From Lutibacter profundi (GTDB lineage: Bacteria > Bacteroidota > Bacteroidia > Flavobacteriales > Flavobacteriaceae): DNA of 64,000 nt. Below, piece after piece: positions 27,011 to 34,478 of this stretch. The position numbers were made by a program, and so were the translations under genes. The DNA is taken from assembly GCF_001543325.1 (NCBI RefSeq), contig NZ_CP013355.1, positions 2,902,979 to 2,966,978 of the forward strand, written 5' to 3'. Below the pieces are notes generated by a model. That model was not told the origin of the DNA and did not search any database. It saw only the letters and a program-made list of their open reading frames with translations. Position 1 is the first letter of the stretch, and every line of letters begins with the position of its first letter.

Positions 27011-27028
27011 TACTATGCGCGCATAGTA
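27011..27028. promoter_or_regulatory. 18-bp perfect palindromic operator, probable MarR site
   Basis: TACTATGCGCGCATAGTA is perfectly palindromic and unusually GC-rich in the centre for this AT-rich chromosome. It lies just upstream of the -7 box, over the expected -33 region, where a bound MarR dimer would block transcription. It may also affect the divergent gene at 27120. Confidence 0.75.
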
Positions 27029-27063
27029 AAATTAAAAAAAATATATCATGTGATGAATTTTAC

Positions 27064-27094
27064 TTGTTTATTATAAAAAAAAGAGATAAGTTTA
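27064..27094 (+). promoter_or_regulatory. Near-consensus promoter of the 27120 gene
   Basis: TTG (27064-27066), 20 bases, then TAAGTTTA (27087-27094), one mismatch to TAnnTTTG. It lies 25 bases before the ATG. Confidence 0.35.
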
Positions 27095-27119
27095 AATAGA
27101 AAATATAAATATTATAAAT

Positions 27120-27812
27120 ATGGGAACAAGAGAGCTAATTGGAAAAATAACGAAACAAGAAAACATTTCAACTATTGATGAAAATAAATTGCCAAATACT
27201 TTTGTAATTAACGTCCCTGACCCCTATAAATCATATTATTCAAGATTTACGGATATTAATAAACCAGCTTCAATAATATTTGTAACTAAAGAACTTAATT
27301 CATTTGAAAATATATTACGTACTACTGGTGAAATAAACGATAAATATAATTTAGATATAATTGGAGCAAAGTGTGAAGTTATTATTGATAGAAGAAAAAT
27401 TAATGGAATTAGAGTTAGAGGAATAAATAGATTTAGTGAAATACCACAAATTCAACAATACTTTAAAGATGCAGGTTTTGTTTTTGCAAAAAGCGAAAAA
27501 TTTGAGGATGTTGAAGCAATTATTCGTATTAATAGATTTATGAATATTCAAAAATTAGATGAAGGGATTTATCACTCAACTACCGATGAGAATGGATATT
27601 ATATTGAAATACCTAAACACATCTCTTGGGATGAATTTAAAAAAATAACTTATGAGATAAAAAATAACATTTCAGACAAAAATTTTGATATTGCAAAAGG
27701 TATTTTATATAGGGATGGTGGTATTGTAGAAATTTTGCGTGTGGTTAGACCTAAAATTTCGTTAGAAATGTTAAAAACTATTCAAGAAAAATATCTTAGA
27801 AAATTGGAATAA
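27120..27812 (+). CDS. Hypothetical cytoplasmic protein of 230 residues
   Basis: I do not recognise this protein. It starts MGTRELIGKITKQENISTID, has no signal peptide or membrane helix, and is rich in charged residues. It contains IIGAKCEVIIDRRKINGIRVRGINRFSEIPQIQQYFKDAGF in the middle, with a regular alternation of strands and helices. The C-terminal half has repeated I-R-I-N-R-like basic stretches. It is transcribed away from the MarR/beta-oxidation operon, and its promoter region is near the palindrome at 27011-27028. A single cysteine (about residue 84) is the only one. Full length and normal codon use support a real gene. Confidence 0.7.
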   Translation: MGTRELIGKITKQENISTIDENKLPNTFVINVPDPYKSYYSRFTDINKPASIIFVTKELNSFENILRTTGEINDKYNLDIIGAKCEVIIDRRKINGIRVRGINRFSEIPQIQQYFKDAGFVFAKSEKFEDVEAIIRINRFMNIQKLDEGIYHSTTDENGYYIEIPKHISWDEFKKITYEIKNNISDKNFDIAKGILYRDGGIVEILRVVRPKISLEMLKTIQEKYLRKLE

Positions 27813-27851
27813 CTTTATTAAAAGATTAACCAAATTTTAATAAAATAGCCA

Positions 27852-27870
27852 TATTTTCGTTCCGAAAATA
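27852..27870. repeat. Perfect 8-bp inverted repeat in the leader of the ABC transporter operon
   Basis: TATTTTCG-TTC-CGAAAATA, ending 11 bases before the ATG at 27882. It could be an operator or a small hairpin in the leader. The left arm is also one mismatch from a -7 box. Confidence 0.45.
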
Positions 27871-27881
27871 AAAGATATAAA

Positions 27882-28811
27882 ATGAAAAATATTTTAACGG
27901 TTGAAAATGTGTATAAAAGTTACGGTAGTTTTACTGCATTAAACAACGTTTCTATTTCTGTGCCTGAAGGAAGTATTTTTGGATTACTGGGGCCTAACGG
28001 AGCAGGGAAAACTTCATTAATTAGAATAATAAATCAAATTACATTACCCGATAGTGGCCATATTTTTTTAGATGGAGAAAAGTTGAAGCAAAACCATATC
28101 AAAGATATTGGTTACTTACCAGAAGAAAGAGGTTTGTATAAAAGCATGAAGGTAGGTGAACAAGCTTTATACTTAGCGCAATTGAAAGGAATGTCTAAAA
28201 TTGAAGCAAAAAAGAAGTTACTGTATTGGTTTGATAAATTTGAAATACGAGACTGGTGGAATAAAAAAATACAAGAACTTTCTAAGGGAATGGCACAAAA
28301 AGTTCAATTTATTGTAACTGTAATGCATGAACCTAAATTGTTAATTTTTGATGAACCATTTAGTGGTTTTGACCCCATCAATGCAAATTTAATTAAAGAT
28401 GAGATTCTTAAATTACGTGATGATGGAGCGAGTATTATTTTTTCTACTCATAGAATGGAATCTGTTGAGGAAATGTGCGATTACATTGCCCTAATTAATA
28501 AATCTAATAAAATTTTAGACGGGAAATTAAGCGATATTAAGCTTCAATTCAAAGAAAATAAATTTGAAGTAGGTTTATTAAGCTCAAATAAAGACGATTT
28601 GTATAGTCAAATTAAATCAAAATTTTCAGTCGAAAATTCAGTGTCAAATTCTTTCAATGCAGATTTAAGAGTTTTAATTAGTTTAAAAGAGAATGAGACA
28701 TCAACAGATTTAATTCGGTTTTTAAATAGTAAAGCACAAATAACCCACTTTACCGAAATTATACCAAGTGCAAATGATATTTTTCTAAAAGCAGTAGCAA
28801 CCAATGAATAA
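27882..28811 (+). CDS. ABC transporter ATP-binding protein (NatA-like)
   Basis: A 309-residue ATPase with Walker A GPNGAGKTSLIR, a signature in the variant form ELSKGMAQKVQF, and Walker B LLIFDEPFSGFDP. A C-terminal domain of about 80 residues follows, as in NatA/DrrA-type exporters. It overlaps its permease gene by 8 bases. NatAB systems export Na+ in Bacillus; related pairs export drugs or peptides. The substrate here is unknown. It heads a tight run with a permease, an MscS channel, a response regulator and PPK2. Confidence 0.9.
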   Translation: MKNILTVENVYKSYGSFTALNNVSISVPEGSIFGLLGPNGAGKTSLIRIINQITLPDSGHIFLDGEKLKQNHIKDIGYLPEERGLYKSMKVGEQALYLAQLKGMSKIEAKKKLLYWFDKFEIRDWWNKKIQELSKGMAQKVQFIVTVMHEPKLLIFDEPFSGFDPINANLIKDEILKLRDDGASIIFSTHRMESVEEMCDYIALINKSNKILDGKLSDIKLQFKENKFEVGLLSSNKDDLYSQIKSKFSVENSVSNSFNADLRVLISLKENETSTDLIRFLNSKAQITHFTEIIPSANDIFLKAVATNE

Positions 28812-30114
28812 ACTAAAATTAATAATAAGAAGAGAGTTTTATGCAAAAGTAAAAAACAAGTCTTTTATTGTAATGACAATATTAAGTCCACTTTTAATGG
28901 TTGGGCTTTTTGCATTAATAATTTTTTTAAACGACAAAAATAGTGAAGAAGTTCGTACAATTGCTTTTGTTGACGAATCACATGAATTTTCAACTACATT
29001 TGCAGATTCAAATACAACCAAATATGTAGATTTAACGGCTTTGGGACTAGAAGAAGCAAAAGTAAAAGCCAATGAATTTTACTATGGGCTTTTGTATATT
29101 CCTAAAGGTGATAGTTTAAATGTGCTTTCTAAAGGAATAGCATTTTATTCAAAAGATGCTCCAAGTTTAAATTTATTAAATTCAATTGAAAATAAATTAG
29201 AAAAGAAAATACGCAATTTAAAGATAGAACAACTTCATATTGACGTATCTAAAATTAAAGCAACAGAAACAGTAGTTAATATTGCAACGGAAAATTTTAT
29301 TGGTGAAAAATCATCAAAAATAGGAAGTGTTTTACGTATGGCTGCTGGCGGAGGTTTTGGATACTTAATTTTTATGTTTATTATTATTTACGGAACATCA
29401 GTAATGCGAAGTGTAATTGAAGAAAAGACAAGTAGAATTATTGAAATTATAATCTCATCAGTAAAACCATTTGAATTAATGTTAGGGAAAATAATTGGAA
29501 ATGCCTTGGCAGGCATTTTGCAATTTATTATTTGGATGATAATAGGTGGTGCAATTTTATTTACAGTAACTCTATTTTTTGGATCTGATGCAGTTCAGAG
29601 TACGAATGCAATGCCTATAACTCCAGATGTTGTTCAGCAAGTACAAGAAACAACAGGTAATAATTTACAATTGGTACTACAGGAAATAAAGAATTTACCA
29701 ATATTAACTATGTTTTTTTCATTTATTATTTACTTTTTAGGAGGATATTTAATTTATAGTTCTATTTATGCTGCAATAGGAGCTGCTGTTGATAGTGAAA
29801 CAGATACACAACAGTTTATGATGCCAGTTTTAATGCCTTTAGTGATTGCTATTTATGTAGGCTTCTCAGTTATTGAAAATCCACACGGACCAATTGCATT
29901 AGGCTTTTCATTATTTCCTTTGACTTCTCCAATAGTTATGCTAATGCGTATTCCATTTGGTGTACCTTGGTGGCAAATAGCTATTTCTATGGTATTATTA
30001 ATAATTACTTTTGTTGCAATTGTTTGGTTTGCAGCAAAAATATATAGAGTTGGTATTTTAATGTATGGAAAAAAACCAACGTACAAAGAACTTTACAAGT
30101 GGTTAAAATATTAA
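28804..30114 (+). CDS. ABC transporter permease (NatB-like, ABC-2 type)
   Basis: A 436-residue membrane protein of the ABC-2 family. One helix near the N-terminus (SFIVMTILSPLLMVGLFALI) is followed by a periplasmic domain of about 130 residues and then about five more helices. The segment RSVIEEKTSRIIEIIISSVKPFELMLGK before helix 2 is the usual coupling region for the ATPase. Topology and size fit NatB. It overlaps the ATPase gene by 8 bases, so the two proteins are probably made in step. Confidence 0.88.
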   Translation: MNKLKLIIRREFYAKVKNKSFIVMTILSPLLMVGLFALIIFLNDKNSEEVRTIAFVDESHEFSTTFADSNTTKYVDLTALGLEEAKVKANEFYYGLLYIPKGDSLNVLSKGIAFYSKDAPSLNLLNSIENKLEKKIRNLKIEQLHIDVSKIKATETVVNIATENFIGEKSSKIGSVLRMAAGGGFGYLIFMFIIIYGTSVMRSVIEEKTSRIIEIIISSVKPFELMLGKIIGNALAGILQFIIWMIIGGAILFTVTLFFGSDAVQSTNAMPITPDVVQQVQETTGNNLQLVLQEIKNLPILTMFFSFIIYFLGGYLIYSSIYAAIGAAVDSETDTQQFMMPVLMPLVIAIYVGFSVIENPHGPIALGFSLFPLTSPIVMLMRIPFGVPWWQIAISMVLLIITFVAIVWFAAKIYRVGILMYGKKPTYKELYKWLKY

Positions 30115-30117
30115 AAA

Positions 30118-30948
30118 GTGGAGGTAATAAACAACATATTAAACTTTACCATAAATTTTAGTGATAAAATTCAAATAACTATTAAAGGAGTTTTACTCTT
30201 AATAACTATATTTTTTGCTACAAGTTTTTTTCTAAAAGTTATTAGAAAAATTGTAAGCAGAAGATTAGAGGAGGAAGATAAGGATAAGTTTAAAGCAATA
30301 TTTTCTTTTCTTAAATATTTTATTTACGTACTCGTTATAATTATAGCATTAGATTCTCTAGGTGTTAAAATAGGCGTTTTACTTACTAGTTCTGCAGCAT
30401 TGTTGGTAGGTTTGGGGCTAGGGCTTCAAACATTGTTTCAAGATATTATTTCAGGTATATTTATGTTGCTAGATAAAACAATTCACATAAATGATATTAT
30501 TGAAGTTGATGGGAAAGTTGGCAAAGTTTTTGAAATTAATTTGAGAACAACTAGAGCCATGACAGTTGATGATAAAGTGATAATAATGCCAAACCATATT
30601 TTTTTAGCAAGTAGTTTATACAATTGGACTCAAAATGGGCAATTGATAATAGAGTCTGTAGATGTAGGTGTTGCTTACGGATCGGATGTTGAAAAGGTAA
30701 AAGAATTGCTTTTAGAAACAGGAATAGAACATCCCAAAGTAATAAATAATAAGAATTTAGATGTACTTTTTATGGATTTTGGAGAAAGTGCCTTGCAGTT
30801 TAGATTGCGTTTTTCTACAAAAGACAGTTTTTCACTGTTTAAAATAAAAAGTGACTTGAGATTTTTAATTGATACTAAATTTAGAGAAAATAATATTCAA
30901 ATTCCATTTCCACAAAGAGATGTACATTTAATACAAAAAAAAGAATAG
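30118..30948 (+). CDS. Small-conductance mechanosensitive channel (MscS family)
   Basis: A 276-residue MscS-type protein with about three membrane helices. The pore-lining helix carries SSAALLVGLGLGLQTLFQD and then IISGIFMLLDKTIHINDII, the most conserved block of the family. The beta domain and the cytoplasmic vestibule follow to residue 276. It opens on membrane tension to release solutes after hypo-osmotic shock. The start is a GTG 3 bases after the permease stop, and the stop is 1 base before the response regulator start, so it is embedded in one operon. Confidence 0.92.
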   Translation: MEVINNILNFTINFSDKIQITIKGVLLLITIFFATSFFLKVIRKIVSRRLEEEDKDKFKAIFSFLKYFIYVLVIIIALDSLGVKIGVLLTSSAALLVGLGLGLQTLFQDIISGIFMLLDKTIHINDIIEVDGKVGKVFEINLRTTRAMTVDDKVIIMPNHIFLASSLYNWTQNGQLIIESVDVGVAYGSDVEKVKELLLETGIEHPKVINNKNLDVLFMDFGESALQFRLRFSTKDSFSLFKIKSDLRFLIDTKFRENNIQIPFPQRDVHLIQKKE

Positions 30949-30949
30949 A

Positions 30950-32113
30950 ATGTCAAAGATATTAATAATTGAAGATGAAGCTGCTATACGCAGGGTATTA
31001 AAAAAAATAATTTCTGAAGAGAATGACTCTTATCAAGTTGAAGAGGCTGAAGACGGTTTAATAGGTTTAGAGATGATTACTAAATCTGATTACGACTTAG
31101 TATTGTGTGATATTAAAATGCCAAAAATGGATGGTATGGAGGTGCTTGAAAAAGCAAAAAAAATAAAATCAGAAATCCCAATAGTAATGATATCAGGTCA
31201 CGGAGATTTGGATATTGCTGTAAGTGCAATGCGTTTAGGAGCATTTGATTATATATCGAAACCACCAGATTTAAATCGTTTATTAAATACTGTTCGAAAC
31301 GCACTGGACAGGAAAGAATTGGTTGTAGAAAATAAAATTCTTAAGAAAAAAGTTAGCAAGAAATATGAAATGGTGGGAGATAGTGGAGCTATTAGCCATA
31401 TAAAATCTATGATTGAAAAAGTTGCTCCAACAGATGCAAGAGTTTTTATTACAGGACCAAATGGAACAGGTAAAGAGATAGTAGCACATTGGCTACACGA
31501 AAAAAGTGAAAGAAGAAAAGGACCAATGATTGAAGTAAATTGTGCGGCAATTCCATCAGAATTAATTGAAAGCGAATTATTTGGACATGTTAAAGGCTCA
31601 TTTACAGGAGCAAATAAAGATAGAGCTGGTAAATTTGAAGCCGCTAATAGAGGAACTATTTTTTTAGATGAAATAGGAGATATGAGCCTTTCAGCACAAG
31701 CTAAAGTTTTAAGAGCTTTACAGGAAAATAAAATTGCAAGAGTTGGTAGCGATAAAGATATAAAAGTTGATGTTAGGGTTATTGCTGCAACAAATAAAGA
31801 CTTAAAAAAGGAAATTGAAGCAGGTAATTTTAGAGAAGATTTATACCATAGACTTGCTGTAATATTAATTAAAGTCCCAGCCTTAAATGAAAGAAGAGAA
31901 GATATTCCTCTTTTAATTAACTTTTTTGCTCAGCAAATTGCTGCAGAGCAAGGTACAGCAATAAAATCTTTTTCAAAAAAAGCTATAGAATTGTTGCAAA
32001 ACTATGATTGGACAGGGAATATTAGAGAACTTAGAAATGTTGTAGAACGATTAATAATTTTAGGCGAAAAAGAAATTTCAGAAAATGATGTAAAACTATT
32101 TGCTAGTAAATAA
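30950..32113 (+). CDS. Sigma-54-dependent response regulator lacking a DNA-binding domain
   Basis: A 387-residue NtrC-like protein. The receiver domain has phosphoacceptor D54 (VLCDIKMPKMDG). The AAA+ domain has Walker A GPNGTGKE (169-176), the sigma-54 contact loop GSFTGA (216-221, Ser instead of the usual Ala) and Walker B GTIFLDE (235-241). The protein ends at FASK directly after the AAA+ lid, with no Fis-type helix-turn-helix. Such regulators (for example FlgR of Helicobacter) activate from solution. No histidine kinase is adjacent. It sits 1 base after mscS and 8 before ppk2. Confidence 0.9.
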   Translation: MSKILIIEDEAAIRRVLKKIISEENDSYQVEEAEDGLIGLEMITKSDYDLVLCDIKMPKMDGMEVLEKAKKIKSEIPIVMISGHGDLDIAVSAMRLGAFDYISKPPDLNRLLNTVRNALDRKELVVENKILKKKVSKKYEMVGDSGAISHIKSMIEKVAPTDARVFITGPNGTGKEIVAHWLHEKSERRKGPMIEVNCAAIPSELIESELFGHVKGSFTGANKDRAGKFEAANRGTIFLDEIGDMSLSAQAKVLRALQENKIARVGSDKDIKVDVRVIAATNKDLKKEIEAGNFREDLYHRLAVILIKVPALNERREDIPLLINFFAQQIAAEQGTAIKSFSKKAIELLQNYDWTGNIRELRNVVERLIILGEKEISENDVKLFASK

Positions 32114-32121
32114 TTTTAAGA

Positions 32122-32970
32122 ATGAACAAATTTAAAGTCTCCAAAACTATAAATCTTACTGAAATATCAACAAAAGAACTTGATGAGAAAGCTGTAAAGA
32201 AATTAAAAAAGATTCGTAAAAAAATAAGCAAATTACAAGATACCATGTATGCAGAAGGTAAATATGCGGTATTAATTTGCTTGCAAGGAATGGATACTTC
32301 AGGTAAAGATAGTTTAATACGGGAGGTGTTTAAAGATGTAAATGCTCGTGGTGTAGAGGTTCATAGTTTTAAAGTTCCAACGGAGTTGGAATTAAAACAC
32401 AATTACCTTTGGCGTCATTATATAGCGCTACCAGCAAAAGGGAAAATAGGTGTTTTTAATAGAACACACTATGAAAATGTATTGGTAACTCGTGTACACC
32501 CTGAGTATGTTTTTGCAGAAAATATTCCCTCGGTAAAAAGTTTAGACGATTTAAATAACGATTTTTATAATAACAGAATGCAAGAGATTAATAATTTTGA
32601 AAAATACATTGCCGATAATGGAACTATTATTTTGAAATTTTTTCTAAACCTTTCAAAAGAAGAGCAAAAGAATAGACTTTTAAGAAGACTTAGACTGAAA
32701 GAAAAAAACTGGAAATTCTCACCAGCCGATTTGAAAGAACGTAAATTGTGGGATAACTATCAATATTGTTATCAAGAATTATTAAATAAAACGTCTAATG
32801 AAAATGCACCTTGGTTTGTTGTACCTGCTGATGATAAACCAACAGCTAGATTAATTGTTGCAGAAACCATTTTAGAAACATTACAGAAATATAACTTTCA
32901 AAAACCTGAATTACCACAAAAATATAAGGTTGAAGTAGAAAATTATAAAAAACAACTGGAGAGTGAATAG
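32122..32970 (+). CDS. Polyphosphate kinase 2 family protein
   Basis: A 282-residue PPK2 with Walker A GMDTSGKD (56-63), the lid/Walker B block GVFNRTHYENVLVTRVHPE and FFLNLSKEEQKNRLLRRL. PPK2 enzymes move phosphate between polyphosphate and nucleotides, often running to make ATP or GTP from polyphosphate. Subclass (ADP- or AMP-specific) cannot be decided by eye. Location directly behind an MscS channel and a sigma-54 regulator suggests an energy or osmotic stress module. Confidence 0.9.
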   Translation: MNKFKVSKTINLTEISTKELDEKAVKKLKKIRKKISKLQDTMYAEGKYAVLICLQGMDTSGKDSLIREVFKDVNARGVEVHSFKVPTELELKHNYLWRHYIALPAKGKIGVFNRTHYENVLVTRVHPEYVFAENIPSVKSLDDLNNDFYNNRMQEINNFEKYIADNGTIILKFFLNLSKEEQKNRLLRRLRLKEKNWKFSPADLKERKLWDNYQYCYQELLNKTSNENAPWFVVPADDKPTARLIVAETILETLQKYNFQKPELPQKYKVEVENYKKQLESE

Positions 32971-33055
32971 TTAAACTCTAAAAAACAACTTAATTAAAAA
33001 CTTAAAATTTACCTTTCAAGGTTGTATATTTACCATCTAATTATTTAAAAACCCT

Positions 33056-33874
33056 ATGGATTTAAAATTAAAGAAACCTATTGTTTTTTTCGATTTAGAA
33101 ACAACAGGAATAAACATTGCAAAAGACAGGATTGTTGAAATTTCAATTTTAAAAGTGTTCCCAAATGGGAATAAAGAAAGTAAAACATGGTTGGTTAATC
33201 CTGAAATGGAAATACCTAAAGAAGCATCAGACATTCACGGAATTACCAATGAGAAAGTAGTTACAGAACCTACATTTAATGAGTTAGCTTTAGAAATTAG
33301 TAAAATGATTGAAGGTTGTGATTTGGCAGGGTTTAATTCGAATAGATTTGATATTCCTCTTTTAGCCGAAGAAATGTTGAGAGCTAAAGTTGATTTTAAT
33401 ATGAATGACAGAGTGGCTATTGATGTTCAAGTTATTTTTCATAAAAAAGAAGAAAGAACTTTAAGTGCTGGATATCAGTTTTATTGTGGTAAAAGTTTAG
33501 AAAATGCACATTCTGCTGAAGCAGATACCAATGCAACCTATGAAATTTTAAAAGCACAATTAGATAAATATGATGATTTAGAAAATGATGTAACTTTTTT
33601 AAATGAATATTCAACGTTTAAAAAGCGAGCCGATTTTGCAGGGTTTATACTTTTTGATGATGATGGTGAAGAAATTTTTACTTTTGGGAAGTATAAAAAT
33701 TACAAGGTTAAAGATGTTTTGAAGAAAGATAAAGGGTATTTTTCTTGGATACAAAATGCAGATTTTCCGTTATATACAAAAAAAGTGTTAGTAGAAATTA
33801 AAGAAAAAGTATTTCCACAAAAAAAACAAAATACAATTGATGATTTAAAAAATAAATTCAATCAAAAATTATAA
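33056..33874 (+). CDS. DnaQ-like 3'-5' exonuclease
   Basis: A 272-residue DEDD exonuclease: motif I FFDLETTGINIAKDRIVEIS (D and E), motif II GFNSNRFDIPLLAEE (D), motif III NAHSAEADTNATYEI (H and D). An extra C-terminal domain of about 90 residues carries FGKYKNYKVKDVLKKDKGYFSWI, an all-beta module often attached to such exonucleases in Bacteroidetes. It is likely to degrade single-stranded DNA or RNA, in repair or turnover, rather than being the replicative proofreading subunit. The next gene follows after 4 bases. Confidence 0.87.
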   Translation: MDLKLKKPIVFFDLETTGINIAKDRIVEISILKVFPNGNKESKTWLVNPEMEIPKEASDIHGITNEKVVTEPTFNELALEISKMIEGCDLAGFNSNRFDIPLLAEEMLRAKVDFNMNDRVAIDVQVIFHKKEERTLSAGYQFYCGKSLENAHSAEADTNATYEILKAQLDKYDDLENDVTFLNEYSTFKKRADFAGFILFDDDGEEIFTFGKYKNYKVKDVLKKDKGYFSWIQNADFPLYTKKVLVEIKEKVFPQKKQNTIDDLKNKFNQKL

Positions 33875-33878
33875 CAAT

Positions 33879-34364
33879 ATGCTAGTGAATTTTGAGAGCC
33901 TATCAGACACATCTAGAATTTGGATATACCAATCAAATAGAGAGTTTTCTGAAAATGAAGTTGAAATTATTAAATTAAAAATAGAAGATTTTATTAAAAA
34001 TTGGAAACGTCATGGTGAAGACTTAAAAGCTTCATACCAAATAAAGTACAATCAATTTATTATTTTGGCCGTTGATGAAGAATTTAATGAAGTTTCAGGT
34101 TGTTCAATTGATGCCTCAGTTAATTTAATAAAACAATTAGAAAAGGAGTTTAATTTAGATTTAACAAATAAATTAAACATATCGTTTAAAGTTAATAACA
34201 GTATAAATATTGTGAGCTTGTCTGATTTTCAACATTATGCAAAACAAGGAAAAATTAATTTAAACACAATTGTATTTAATAATATGGTTGCTACAAAAGT
34301 AGATTTAATTAATAACTGGGAAGTAACAGCTGATAAAAGTTGGCACAAACGTTTTTTTGTATAA
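33879..34364 (+). CDS. Conserved hypothetical protein (often mislabelled ABC transporter ATPase)
   Basis: A 161-residue cytoplasmic protein starting MLVNFESLSDTSRIWIYQSNREFSENEVE, with WKRHGEDLKASYQIKYNQFIILAVDEEFNEVSGCSIDASV in the centre. Homologues in flavobacterial genomes are often named ABC transporter ATPase (recollection), but there is no Walker A, signature or Walker B motif, so that name is not supported. It follows the exonuclease by 4 bases and is likely co-transcribed. Function unknown. Confidence 0.75.
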   Translation: MLVNFESLSDTSRIWIYQSNREFSENEVEIIKLKIEDFIKNWKRHGEDLKASYQIKYNQFIILAVDEEFNEVSGCSIDASVNLIKQLEKEFNLDLTNKLNISFKVNNSINIVSLSDFQHYAKQGKINLNTIVFNNMVATKVDLINNWEVTADKSWHKRFFV

Positions 34365-34478
34365 TATTTTAAGAACTTTCTTTTCCTGAGAATAAATATT
34401 CAACTGTTGGGAAATAAATAAGAATCCATAAATTCAAATTGAAAAAGGATATTTCTGCGGTTAAACAATTATAAATTT

